A stretch of DNA of 64,000 nt from Chiua virens (taxonomy: Eukaryota > Basidiomycota > Agaricomycetes > Boletales > Boletaceae), in NCBI GenBank assembly GCA_019787685.1, contig JAHNUO010000005.1:1798001-1862000 (forward strand). The letters run 5' to 3'. Position 1 is the stretch's first letter. Each line of letters begins with the position of its first letter. The notes beneath the pieces are model-generated. The model did not search any database. It had not been told where the DNA came from and saw nothing but the letters and a program-made list of their open reading frames with translations. Positions 36,162 through 47,160 of the stretch are shown piece by piece. A program made the position numbers and the translations under genes.

Positions 36162-37257
36162 TGTGAAGAGATATGAAGTAAAGAAAAATCAAGGAGAGAA
36201 GATGCGAGAGAAAAGCAAAAGAGAGCAGAAATGAGGAGAGATAGCAAGCACGACGCGACTAAAGACCGCTCGGAGAAATCAAGGCTTGCAAAGGGTGTGC
36301 TCGCTGGTTTTAGCTTGGAAGGTAAAGAAAAGAAATAAACCCTTTCAAGCTAGCGAGGGGAAGATGAAGAGAAACAATTTTATGTTTCGTGCGGGCGGTT
36401 GACTGCAGAGTCAAGTCGAAAAGTCGCTCACTAACCAACGTCGCCTCCATGCCCAATACAACGATCACCCTTCCCGCGGGAACTTCCACAGCCGGACCCC
36501 AAAAACCACCCATTCTCAGTGCACACATCCTCGCCACCATGCACGACGGCGACGAGCACATGGACACTCGTCTACAACCATCCCAACCACTCGCACAATT
36601 GTCCAAAATTCTCGTCCCAATCATTATCGGAAACAACGTTGCGCCACCCCGGAGTTTGAATGCGGTCGCAGGGGTCCCAGCACATGTTCGTCGCAACGTT
36701 CATTGCATGAGTACTATGGTTCTTCACAATTGATGCAATCTGTCCGTCAGTCAATGGTTAGAATGCCACTCGGAGGTTCACCATGCCGACTGGCTCAGCG
36801 ACCAATGTCAGACGAAGAACAGTTTGCCAATGTGCCTCTTCGAACGAAGCTTTCTCGCCGGCGACGGCCCCGGGCTCGACCGGTATGTGGCGAACAGTGA
36901 CAGTTTTCTCACCGCGGACACCATGTCAGTTGAGTCACGCGTGCCAGCGGTAAAAGGTGCACCATTTGGGGTTCGTCAAGTCCTTCATTCTCGAAGGAGC
37001 TGCACGGGGTGACATATTTCCCCTCTTGTCGTCTCAATCGGGAAAGTGCCCTCTGTTTCTCGTGTGAGTAACAAACTGGCCATCTGATCTCGGTTCAGAG
37101 AGAATGTGCACAGGAACAGGTTATGCACTTGCTGCATCTCTCACACCATGATTCGCGCAGTAATTTGGGAGATGTGCATCCGGACGACATACTCATTTGC
37201 GGCAGGCTTTAAAGGTTGGTATTAACTCCGTGGTCTTTATTCTCCTCTTCAGCTCCC
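36162..37257. other. 1.1 kb interval, no confident gene
   Basis: Divergent region between the ataxin-2 homologue and the aquaporin gene. Open frames exist on both strands. On the minus strand, segments such as GEKTVTVRHIPVEPGAVAGE (about 36,780-36,920) and CDRIQTPGWRNVVSDNDW (36,590-36,690) look protein-like and could be exons of a small gene, but I could not join them or recognise a family. Confidence 0.3.
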
Positions 37258-38809
37258 ATGTCCTACCCAACAGTCCGTCTGCGCGATGTCGCCCCGCAAC
37301 CACGCTACATGGCCACTTGGGAGAGGGTCAAGCATGGCAAGGTTCATTTTTGCACGCAAATGCTTGCCGAAATGGTATTGCATTTCCCTGACGCCTCCTT
37401 CTCAAATAAAACTGACAACTTGGTTGCGAACAGCTGGGTGCATTCCTATACGTTTATGCAGGTTCACCGTTTTTTTTTCTGAGTAGCGTGTTGGTCCTGA
37501 CTATTCGTCGTTCACAGGTGTTGGATCCACAGCTGCATTGATTGTCGGTGATCTCATATCGCAACCGATTGGCTGTAAGCCTACCTCTCGATAGTATTGA
37601 ACATCGTACCTTACCTTGATACCCAGCTCTTTTTACCGTCGGCGTCGCTTATGCCATCGGAATTATGCTTGCAGTCACGATCTGCGGGCCGACTTCTGGC
37701 GGCCACTTCGCACCCAGTGTTACCGTCTCATTCGTTGTATTCAAAGGTTTCCCGTGCGAAAGGCAATCGGGTATGATCTTTTCACATCATCTTATATCCT
37801 GGCACACGAGGCGTGCTAATTTCAAACGTAGCTACATATTCGCGCAGGTACTCGGTGCTTATATTGCAGCCCTTATCATATATGTCCAGTGGAAGGACTA
37901 TCTCGTGGTATCTCGTTTCTCGATCGTCTGCAGAGGGAAGTGCTTAACTTGGTAAAGATCGCGCAAGAAGTTCTCGTTAAAAAGGGCCTCTATGACGCCA
38001 TGATGTTCACGCCTCAAGGACCTGGAGGCATCTTCGCGCTCTACGTATCGCCCGGCACGAACTTGCATCGAGTTCTTCTCAACGAATTTATGACTGTGCG
38101 TGGTTTATCCCCACCCTCCATCTGTCTAATTGACATTGTGTGCAAGGACTTCGTGCTCGGTCTTGCGATAAGCGCCTGCCTTGACCCAACCAATCATTTC
38201 ATACCACCCTCGGCGGCACCTTGGGTCATTGGAATCACCTAGTACGCATTCGTAGCCATCATCGAGCAGCTTTTTGTCTGACCCACGCCACAAGTGCCAT
38301 GGCCATATGGGGATACTCCCCAACCTCACGTATGTGCGTTCTCCGCGATCACGCCCCCAACTGATCATCTGCACCATCCTTTTCAGTTGCCGCAAACACC
38401 GCGCGTGACCTCGGCGGACGCCTGATGGCAATGACAATCTGGGGTCGCCAAGCCTCAGGCGGCCCATACGCCGCCATCGCCGCGCTCACCAATATCCCTG
38501 CCACACTCCTCGCCTTCTTCCTCTACGATACCTTACTTTGCTCTTCCACCCGCAGTACGTCTCTCGAGTGCGCTTCTAGGTTTCGGACGAAAGAAGTTAA
38601 CGGACATCCGCGTCGGTCTAAAAGCACTAACGCCACAGCACGTTTCCTTCCTCAGAGCACACAAGACCTATCACGAAGACAACGCACTCGTCCCATCAGG
38701 CTATCTTGCTGGGCTTGAATCGCCCCACAACGACATGACATCTGAGAGATCGTTCGATGCGAAACCTACGGGAGACACAATGGTTGAATTTGCCGCCAGA
38801 AATGTCTAG
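37258..38809 (+). CDS. Aquaporin / aquaglyceroporin (MIP family) with altered NPA motifs
   Basis: A membrane channel of the MIP family for water, glycerol or other small solutes. The ATG at 37258 opens MSYPTVRLRDVAPQPRYMAT. Exons then give TM1 (LGAFLYVYAGVGSTAALIVG), loop B SGGHFAPSVTVSF (about 37690-37730), AIRYIFAQVLGAYIAALIIYVQWKD, TM4 (DFVLGLAISACLDPTNHFIP), and loop E NTARDLGGRLMAMTIWG (about 38390-38440). The last TM is NIPATLLAFFLYDTLL, and the tail ends at the stop 38807-38809. The canonical NPA boxes are replaced by A-P-S and N-T-A, with the selectivity Arg after the second box retained. It has many introns. Substrate specificity cannot be predicted. Confidence 0.85.
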
Positions 38810-39150
38810 CCATCAGTCGCGATCCTCTTGGTAAATGGAAAGTGGATGACCGGAAGGGAAATATTGGTTAAATCTCGTTGGAAAGGGTAATTGGTATAGC
38901 ATGCGAACGTCGTTGCCGCGGACCGCATGGATTTATGGTCTATCACTATGTACAGCATATTTGTTTCTTGTTCCAGGATATGTGACGACAGAGTCGTCGC
39001 AATCTCGTTTGTTATGGTTAGATAGGAGAATTTGTAGCGAGAAACGTCATTCAAGTGTGTTGTCTGTGAAAGACATTGTTCGATGCTTATTGCAGACTTT
39101 GCGGGCAGCCTCAGTCCAAGGATAATCTGAGTCCAAGGATGACACATCCT
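38810..39150. other. Intergenic, nothing recognised
   Basis: 3' flank of the aquaporin gene. No supported coding or RNA signal. Confidence 0.4.
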
Positions 39151-40320
39151 TCAAGTTTGAAAAAGCAACATCGGGCATGCCTTTACGTGCTCCATCTCAA
39201 CGATGTGAAATGGTGCCGGCGGCCAGATCCGAGTCCATGTCGCACCTGTATCGATAATTGCTCTAGGATGCAGTGAGACATAGTAGGCTGCGGCCAAGGA
39301 TTCACAACAATAGAACATTCGTAATAAGACCGACTCACTACAAGATGACGTTCTCGCCACGAGGGGCCTGGTGAATCAACATGGATACGCGCTCCGAGAG
39401 AAGAAACAAATATTGGTATATACATGATCGATTGAACAACACGGTGTGGGCGGCCCTTGAAACGGTCCTGAGCAGATGGTCAGCAATCTACATACCCAGA
39501 CGATACGCACGAGAAAACTGCCCGAACCACCATGAGAACACGACCCCACTCTTGTCTTCTTGACCGATGCGCACCACCCTATCCAAGATCTGACCACACT
39601 GGCACCGTCAAAGAAGTCATCGACCACTTTGTAACCCGTGTCATGCTTATAGTTTAAAGCCACGTCGACACCTAACACCTTCTTCAGCTAGAATCATCGC
39701 TCCCGCCGGGGAGCGCCTCGACGTGTGCGCCGGCACGTTGTTTTCCTGATGGACCTTGTTGTCAATTGTAATCGTGGCGGATCACTCTCTGAACGGACGA
39801 CACGCACCGTACCACGCACGAAAGAGGCAGTCCATAGCGTCTCTTTAGATTCCATCAACACGCGATCGACGATAGATCAGACTGGACGTGCCAAGGATAC
39901 AGAAAGCGCCGTCCCGCGGTACCTGGAGTGGGCCTGAACGTGTTCCGTCCCAGATGAGCATACTATGGAGTCCTCGGACGCACGGAATGTCGTTCTTCTG
40001 GGAATATTTATATTTGGCACATTCAAACGGAATGATGGTGGCAGTTCTGTATCAGGACGGAAACGAGGCCGTGACTTGAAGCTTGAAACACCGATACGAT
40101 GTGGCCGTTTCCGGACCCCCATCGATCCGAACAGCACCACTGAGTGGCGCTAGCTCAGCTTCAACCGCGTACGATGATCAAGCGAAAGATCTGTCAGTGT
40201 CACCGGAACGACTTCACCCGGATCGCCTTCAGAGCATCGCTTAGAAAAAGCAGGATCGCGGCAAGTACCAAGTCCGATGGAAGACATGGCACGGCGTGCG
40301 CATGAACAGTCTTTATTTTT
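39151..40320 (-). pseudogene. Decayed tandem copy of the prostaglandin-reductase-like gene
   Basis: Fragments of the neighbouring intact gene (40776-42265) appear in the same order and strand, in shifting frames. Near 40,215 is PGEVVPVTLTDLSLD, matching PGEVVVQVTYLSLDPAM of the intact copy. Near 39,630-39,675 is LGVDVALNYKHDT, matching LGVDVALNYKHST, followed by VVDDFFDGA where the intact gene has GYLDVFFDNVGG. The catalytic core is broken by frame changes and the glycine-rich NADP loop is missing or eroded. It is a duplicate that has lost function. Confidence 0.7.
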
Positions 40321-40775
40321 TTCTGACGTAAGTCGTAAGATGTCAAAGTCGGCGCTCGGGTGCATTTACTCAGGCTGTAGGCCGTCATGTGTAAAAGGGA
40401 TTTAGATGTTTACCTGCTTACCGATGCCTTTGCCAGTGTGCTGGCTGTTCAGAACGTTCAAGCTTCTGTCAAGTTAGGACAAATGGAGAAATTGATCCAG
40501 ATGACTTCCAGACCAACAAATATGGCGACGTTGTGGTGGAGAGCCTTACGCAGTTTTCAACCATTGGAACGTGTATAGATGACTCAGTACGTCCACCGCC
40601 GATTAGGTGCAGCGAAACGGGGGATAAAAACCATAATGATACAGGGGATACACGCATCTGTTAGAAGCATGCGCGTAAGAGGCATAAATATCTCTTGTTA
40701 CAGAGGCTCATGCCGGTAGGCCGTCAAAATTACAACGCGGCGGCCCAGATGGGAAAGTTCAAAGTCTGAACAACG
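40321..40775. other. Intergenic between pseudogene and intact reductase
   Basis: No gene recognised. Confidence 0.4.
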
Positions 40776-42265
40776 TTACAACCTTGGTTGTCCAGCGTAT
40801 TTCTCGCTGGAGACGTGGACAACCCTGTTCGATCCATTGTAAATTTCAGGGGCAAGTGGATAAGAAGTGGACTTACAGCTTCCCAGTATTACCTCCGGAA
40901 AACAACAGCGGGAGTGCCTTTGGTGCATTCTCGAGCCCCTCGATGATATGGAACTTTCGTTTAAGCGTGCCGTCAGCGAGACCAACAGCGAGATCGGCGA
41001 TTGCTTTGGGGTACTGAGAAGCGTAATCAAATCTATGCGAAATGAGTCACATAAATTGGCTCAAGGACAAGGTGAAAACCTACACAACAAAACCTTGTAT
41101 CTTGGCTCGTTGCGAGATAAGGTTCATGTAGTTCTGAAGGCCACGAGGTGTTGGTGAGTCTACAGGTAAATGAGAACGCGTTCTAAGAGAAGCAAGCATG
41201 ATCAACCTACTGTAGGCAGAGATGGCTCCTGAAATGATGGTCAGCACAACGAAATCGTGCGCATTTCCAAAAAAATGCACGAACCACACATCACTATCCT
41301 TGCATTCTTGTTCAATCGCCTCAACGCCATATCCAAGATCTCCCCACCGACATTGTCAAAGAAGACATCGAGATATCCGACGGCCTTCTTCAAGTCCTCT
41401 TGGAAAGTGCTATGCTTGTAGTTCAATGCCACGTCGACGCCTAGTTCGTTCGTAAGCCAAGCACATTTGTCGTCGCTTCCAGCGAGGGCCACGACTCTTG
41501 CACCGGCACGTTTTCCGAGTTGACAGACAAGGGACCCGACTGCGCCTGCGGCACCAGACACCAGGAGGGTCTCACCAGCCTTGATCTCGCCAACGTCGTG
41601 AAGACCCTGTTGCCACATGGCAAATCATTCTCTGAATGAACAGTACTAGGCACCAGACCACTCACGAAATAGGCAGTCATACCTACATGTCATATAGAAT
41701 TTTAGCCAACCATGACACATTAGCAATATGATGTTAATAACTCGTACCGGGCATGCCAAGGGTATTTAAAAAATCCAGTGCCATGGTGCCTGGAGGGGGA
41801 CTTGAGAATATTAGTCATCGCCATAAGGTTAGTCCTCGGGGATTCACGTTATCTTTTGGAGTTGTTTATCCTTTAAGACGACGAATTCAGTCCAACCTGC
41901 TCGCATCGGGTGCATCTAGGTCAAGAACGGGGTACCAAAGGGGCATTACCATAACACGTACCAAGCGTTCCGGATACCACGTCACCTTTGGCAACAGTAC
42001 TTCCCTCCCCTGCCTCCACGACGATACCCAGTCCCCCTGCGCGCATCACCTCGCCAATCTGAACAGGGGGTAGATAGCTGCGCGTGTCCCTCACCCACCC
42101 GCGCATGGCAGGATCGAGGGAGAGATACGTGACTTGGACGACGACTTCACCCGGTCCGGCTTTCAGGACATCCTTGGAGACGGTCTGCGATTCAAAAGTG
42201 TCGGGGAGGAAGTCTGCTTTAGGACGCTCCCGCAGAACGATGCGAGTGAATGTGCTGGATGACAT
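40776..42265 (-). CDS. Zinc-less MDR oxidoreductase, prostaglandin-reductase-like
   Basis: An NADP(H)-dependent medium-chain reductase of the leukotriene-B4/prostaglandin reductase group, which reduces C=C bonds of enones. The start is the ATG at 42265 (MSSSTFTRIVLRERPKADFL). Hallmarks: GPGEVVVQVTYLSLDPAMRG, YLPPVQIGEVMRAGGLGIVV, the nucleotide loop LVSGAAGAVGSLVCQLGKRA (about 41510-41590), NELGVDVALNYKHSTFQEDL, and DVFFDNVGGEILDMALRRLN. The C-terminus has GFVV then IADLAVGLADGTLK-type sequence and ends VVHVSSEKYAGQPRL at 40776 after a short intron. No zinc ligands of classical alcohol dehydrogenases are seen. A decayed copy lies immediately downstream. Confidence 0.88.
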
Positions 42266-42825
42266 GACGTGCCAGTGACAAGGTGCTGTCGATGTAGCTG
42301 TCAACGAGATATGAAACGAACTGGGTACGTTCAAGGCTCGTGAACCTTAAGAATCATTGGCACCGCCGATAGCATCCCAGCACCCACGGTCCTCGGATGG
42401 TCTTTTCTGCCAGAGCCCGGCTATGACAAGAATATCTGATCCGAACAAGTGATGAACACCAACCTGTCAAGGATAGAGACATACTATGATGGAATCACGA
42501 GCTAGCACGACCGGCTCTCATGCGGATTACAAAAAAAAACAGTTACTGTAACAAATCATACGTACAAATGTGCTAGTTTCATGCTACGGAAAAATAGAGA
42601 TCACAAGCCATGCAGATGCAATTAGATACCAGCGAAATCTGGGCTTGCAAATATTCCAAATGTAAATGAGAAGTGTCAGTGTGTAATATCATAACATTGC
42701 GAAATGAATGGGTGAGTGTTGGATCCATCCGAAACAAAATCATGATTACGATCGACGGATCGGGACAGGGAGTAGGCCCATCAAGCCAAAGACGAGGGCA
42801 TATAACCCAGATGCTACATACGGAA
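42266..42825. other. Intergenic, nothing recognised
   Basis: Upstream flank of the reductase gene and 3' flank of the next minus-strand gene. No supported feature. Confidence 0.4.
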
Positions 42826-43349
42826 TCAGTAGATGCATCGAGGTACAGCATGATGGACACTACCTCCGATGGTCCCCTTCAAGTATCCCAGACTGGACCA
42901 TCTTCCGAGTGTGATAGAGAGGAGTGACCAACCGGCGAGGATGGCAGCAGTCAGAGTTGGTATCACGCGCGAAAGCACGCCAGACTTCCTCCATGAGCGG
43001 TACTTTGAAAGAACCTCAGAAAACCACAAGAGGGGTAACCACGGGGACTCACGTCTGGCTCAACCCCTCTGATCCAGTGCACGAGTAAAACATAGAGAAA
43101 TAGGAGGACTACGATCCCGCCGAGACATGATGCGAGGAGTGCGACCGTCCTATTCCGGGTCAATCAGAGCAGAGTGTATGGGTAGATGACCTACCTCGAC
43201 CAGTCATCCGGGCCAGCGTTATGTGTATAAAGCAAGCCGAAGAGAACGCGATGGGTGTTGAGAAGAAATGTGATGACAGCGCCAGGGATGATGAACTTGA
43301 GCTGGCGGAGGGTATGTCTGGAGAGAGCGTGGAGACGTGGACTGGCCAT
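42826..43349 (-). CDS. Hypothetical small membrane protein
   Basis: Not recognised. From the ATG at 43349, three exons can be joined through GT-AG introns: MASPRLHALSRHTLRQLKFI, hydrophobic IIPGAVITFLLNTHRVLFGL and HNAGPDDWSR; then TVALLASCLGGIVVLLFLYV, LLVHWIRGVEPD; then SKYRSWRKSGVLSRVIPTLT, AAILAGWSLLSITLGRW to the stop at 42826. Three hydrophobic segments suggest a multi-pass protein of about 145 residues. The start could lie further upstream in another exon. Confidence 0.5.
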
Positions 43350-43544
43350 GTGGTAGTAGGTGCTAACGAGCACTTTACCTGTTCTATAACGATATCAGCT
43401 GAGACTGTAACCACGTCACTCAGCCTGGCAGTCCTAGACAGCGAGGATGTGATCGTTCACGACGCTGTGAGAAAGCGAGGGACTGCCATATGAGGCTACG
43501 GCCGAACAACTGTGTCAACATCCGTCTGCAGTACTAGTAGCCTC

Positions 43545-44314
43545 ATGGCTCGGGGAAAACCTGCAAAATCACTAGTGGTCAAAGTTCCACGACACGGCGC
43601 TCAGCATATCGGTCTCAAGTTCAGCATCTCCGTCGAGAATCTCGTGCGCAAGGAATATGCTGCCGCAAAGGCGGCGAAACAGCGCCCACGCATAGTACGC
43701 TACCAACACAACAATGATCCCCCAGCAGTCGCTTTGGCGCAATCAATTGTCGGTCCATCCAATTCGTTGAGATGCGGTGCTCATTGTCGACTGCAGGAAT
43801 CGGCTTCGGAGTGGAATTCGCGCCTGACCAGTGCGCGTGCACAAAGGGGACCGCAGTGGGATGTGGGCACCCAGCAGTGAGCAGAACCACTCTAGTTGCA
43901 TCCTATACGGGCATCTAACACTTGTATAGATTCCAAGTTGACTTTGGATCTACACTCTACTACGACCCTACCTCACTCCTCGAGGTGCTAAAACAACAGC
44001 GTCCCCAAGAAGAGGACCACACTCAGACACCCGTACGACCGGGTCCAATGCAGCCTCCAGACTTCCGCCACGAGTCCCCTCGCATTGTTCGAAATCCATC
44101 TGCCTCTGCAATGCCGCCAAACTACGCATATGGGTCTCCTCGTCACCCACAGCATCAACCAGCCGCCTTCAATCCAATACCACCAGGTCATTTCTATGGC
44201 CCTGACCCTCGGACAGCTGGTGGAATGATGCAGGGTAGTATGTCTCCGGACATCCGTAGACGCTCCGGCAGAATTGGACCGGAGGAGGGATTCATCTCAC
44301 TTCATGGCCCGTGA
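43545..44314 (+). CDS. Hypothetical Pro/Ser-rich protein
   Basis: Not recognised. The ATG at 43545 opens a basic segment (MARGKPAKSLVVKVPRHGAQ, then KEYAAAKAAKQRPRIVRYQH). A short intron, starting GTGAGC at about 43877 and ending TATAG near 43929, joins it in frame to QFQVDFGSTLYYDPTSLLEV. The rest is rich in Pro, His, Met and Arg (for example NYAYGSPRHPQHQPAAFNPI) and ends GPEEGFISLHGP at 44314. The composition suggests a disordered nuclear or RNA-associated protein, but this is only an inference. Confidence 0.5.
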
Positions 44315-44485
44315 ATAATTATTACCAAAGATACCTTGTATTTTTTATACATCCCAAATGTAACGCGTCTACGCTATGTTGGGTTTCAACGCACGTCGAT
44401 CGAGACTACGACATTGCGAATCTTTATCATCTTCTCCAGTACATACTTACTCATCATGCCAATACCGACACTATCTACTCCATTA

Positions 44486-45055
44486 TCACGATTTCGAAGG
44501 GCGTGACTTTCGTTTCTTGGTGCGTTTTGGCCCGCCATCTATAGAGGATGGCCGCAGGCGCTTCTGGGGCAGCAGTGATGGACGATTTTTGCGCCATCGC
44601 TCCCACGTCTGGGCGAGTTCTTGTGTCGACGCATCGCCATTGACAGGTTCAGCGATTTCTTCATGCTCTCCTGAGCCTCCACGCCTATTTCCCCCCTCAG
44701 GCTCTACTATCACCTCTTTCTCGCCGGTCCGATCACTAAGAGGACCCTTCCTGGCCTCCTCTGCCGCCAAGGCTAACTCGGCCTCCGAGGGTGGGCGACA
44801 CTTGGCAGTGCGGGGTTCCCTCATCGCCTCTGTCACAGGCATACTCAAAAGTCGATGGCCCGGACAAGTATGTGTACAAGTACGATGCTTGTTCCCCGAA
44901 AGGGCGTGGCGCGGTAGAGAGGCCTGCTTGCGTGGCCACAGAAAGGAATGAGACTCGTTGCGACACGGTTTCGAGTTGCATGTATGGATGCACATCTCAA
45001 CCTCGGAGGCGGTGTAGATCAGAGGTCCACTGGTTATTTGTGGCCCAGGGGCCAC
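44486..45055 (-). CDS. Hypothetical basic-tailed protein or 3' exon of the adjacent coiled-coil gene
   Basis: An open frame whose likely real part starts at MPVTEAMREPRTAKCR (about 44843). It continues EAELALAAEEARKGPLSDRT, an acidic Glu-rich stretch, LAQTWERWRKNRP, and ends in a strongly basic tail PKRTKKRKSRPSKS that resembles a nuclear localisation signal. The related coiled-coil protein at 49-51 kb also ends with a basic KKKKRK segment, so this may be the last exon of the gene at 45333-46514. A stop at 45333 argues against a simple join. Confidence 0.4.
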   Translation of the reverse strand: MAPGPQITSGPLIYTASEVEMCIHTCNSKPCRNESHSFLWPRKQASLPRHALSGNKHRTCTHTCPGHRLLSMPVTEAMREPRTAKCRPPSEAELALAAEEARKGPLSDRTGEKEVIVEPEGGNRRGGSGEHEEIAEPVNGDASTQELAQTWERWRKNRPSLLPQKRLRPSSIDGGPKRTKKRKSRPSKS

Positions 45056-45332
45056 GGGGATGGATATGGTGGTAGGTACTTGCTGTGAGGGAGAAGGAAT
45101 TTATTTTCTTGTGGATAAACGACAAGAATGGGACCTACGTTTCGCTGTTCATCTTGGGATGTATTGTTTTCCTCCAGTGGTCTCCTGATGGACTTGTTCT
45201 CGTTCATGAGACATTTGGAAGCCAGAAAAAATAAGTAGCACTGACTCGAGATGGAATTTTCAAGATGATCATATCGCTACGTTTGTCGGGGCTTGGATCC
45301 GCACGCGGCTACAAACATGTGAGAGATGATCC

Positions 45333-46514
45333 TTAAACCCACGGTTGGATAGCTACTACCGTCGGAGAAGACTCTGGGGGGGCCGGTGTGTTCGAAGGGC
45401 TCGAAGGTTCTGGTGCGGTTTGGTGTTGCCCAGAGTCAAAGGAAGCAATCTGCTCATGAAGTAATGGAGCTCGAAGGAGTGCAACCATGGCCTCAAGATC
45501 TTGAACCCGTTTCGCATTGTCTTGGCATGCACTACGCTGCTGCTCCACCGCTGCCTAGTAAAAAACGATATAGGCTTTCATGACACGTCTCGAAAACATA
45601 GGAACAAACCGTCTGATCTGCAAGTGCACTGGTTAGCCTCTGGACTTCTTTCTTCTCGTTCTCCAGGAGAGTCATGGTCTCTTCAGCTGCCTTAACCTGT
45701 CCAGCGAGCGTCGTCTCCCGTTGCTCTAGTTCAGACAAACGGGTCCGCGCTGCCTGGGCATCACGTTTCCAGTCGCTCCCATATTTTTGCCATTGCAACA
45801 CCAACTGCTTAAGCCGCGTTATTTCCTGGGTGACCTGATTAAGTTTTTGCAGTGTTTCCTCGGACGCAGGTTTGGAAGGAGCAGTTTGTGCTGAAGTATC
45901 GTCCGGTGTGAGCAATCGGGCCGGAGAAAATGTATTGCTAGTGTCGGCCTTGGCGGATGCCAGGGCTGCTCGAAGCTGTTCGCTCTGAACCTCTAGCGAC
46001 CGTTGAACGCGCTGTAGCTCTTCCTAGAGGACATATTGAGTGTAAGGTACATCAAACAGTCAATCAAAGCATCGAAATGCACCTCAGCTGCTTCACGCTT
46101 CCTCTGAGACTCCTCCAGTTCTTCTTCCTTCACCTGAAGTTCGGCAGCGAGAGAGTGGCACCTCTCACGCAAGTCATCTACCACCAGCGAACCTTGCTCC
46201 GTGTCTCCCTTACGCCTAGGTACTGCATTCTCAACCTCGCCAGCGCCCTCGCTCTGCCCTCTTGCAACAAGATTCTGTTCGACCTCCCCCTCCGAGTCCT
46301 CCCAGCCCGGAGGATGGCCGTCGAGTCGTGCACGAAATTTCGCAAAGGAAGCCATGAGGCCATCGCACCCCGTCGCCAACACCTTTCGTTCGTCAGCCCA
46401 TTTTGCGGAAGACTGTGTGAGCTGATGGCGCAAATCGGCGACGATATGCTCGAGTTCGAGGTTCTTCTGGAGGAGGTCGTCGAGATGGGGTCGTAGTCTA
46501 GTCGGCGGTGCCAT
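45333..46514 (-). CDS. Coiled-coil protein (copy A of a local pair)
   Basis: The ATG at 46514 opens MAPPTRLRPHLDDLLQKNLE and a long heptad-rich helix (LEHIVADLRHQL, ERCHSLAAELQVKEEELEES then QRKREAAEVHFDALIDCL). A second exon covers 45550-45990 (EETLQKLNQVTQEITRLKQL, TRLSELEQRETTLAGQV), and a third ends at 45333 with EQQRSACQDNAKRVQDLEAM and a Pro/Ser-rich tail. Family and function are unknown. It is related to the + strand gene at 49085-51345 by HLDDLLQKN versus HINDLVQKN and ADERKVLATGCD versus MDERKTWAEGCD. The two diverge around an aldo-keto reductase gene. Confidence 0.6.
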
Positions 46515-47160
46515 GGAAGTTGGCGATGCAGCGGTGGAATGCTGAAAAAAATGAGGGAATGATAAAGCTGCTACTAGAGCCGTTTGGAATAACCCTCGGA
46601 AGGACCACTCCTCCACCTCTGGATGTAAATGTGAAGCCGTCGAAATGGTCTCTGAATCCACGTTAGGTCCCTCAGCTACGACGTTTCACACGAGATTACG
46701 TCTCGACAGGAATCTCAGGCTTTGCAAACATCAGCTTTTTGTGCAGAAACTGCCAGTAGTACTGTGGATGTCCGATTGGGTGCTTGGAGCTGACAGAGCT
46801 GAGCGCTGAGTACGGTCACTGAGGTGACTGAGTACTGAGTGCTGAGGATCGTCTACACTTTGTTCGGGACTACTAGTGCATCTACAGCTCGTTGGAAAGA
46901 CTTGGAATAGCGTGTGCTCAGGTTAACGTCCTAATCTCGCCGCATCGTGTATTCACTGGTCCGTGCTACGTTCCTTCAGTCTTAGGTTTAAATACAAGTA
47001 CAGCGAAGGTCCGATTTCCCTGACGTGCGAGTCAGGTGCCAGTTTCTGGTCGACTGGCTATCAATAGTCACTACGGTGAGAACTAGATCATGTCCTCGGG
47101 CTGATGATAAAGTGCCTGTCTTCAGGATACTCCCAGAACTGTACTCTACGTGCGCCAGCA
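46515..47160. other. Divergent intergenic region with CTGAG repeat tract
   Basis: Between the coiled-coil gene (-) and the aldo-keto reductase (+). Near 46796-46850 the pentamer CTGAG/ACTGAG recurs about eight times in 60 bp, an imperfect microsatellite. No gene or named promoter element was seen. Confidence 0.5.
46796..46850. repeat. Imperfect CTGAG microsatellite
   Basis: Repeated CTGAG, ACTGAG and GCTGAG units in a 55 bp tract of non-coding DNA. Confidence 0.6.
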
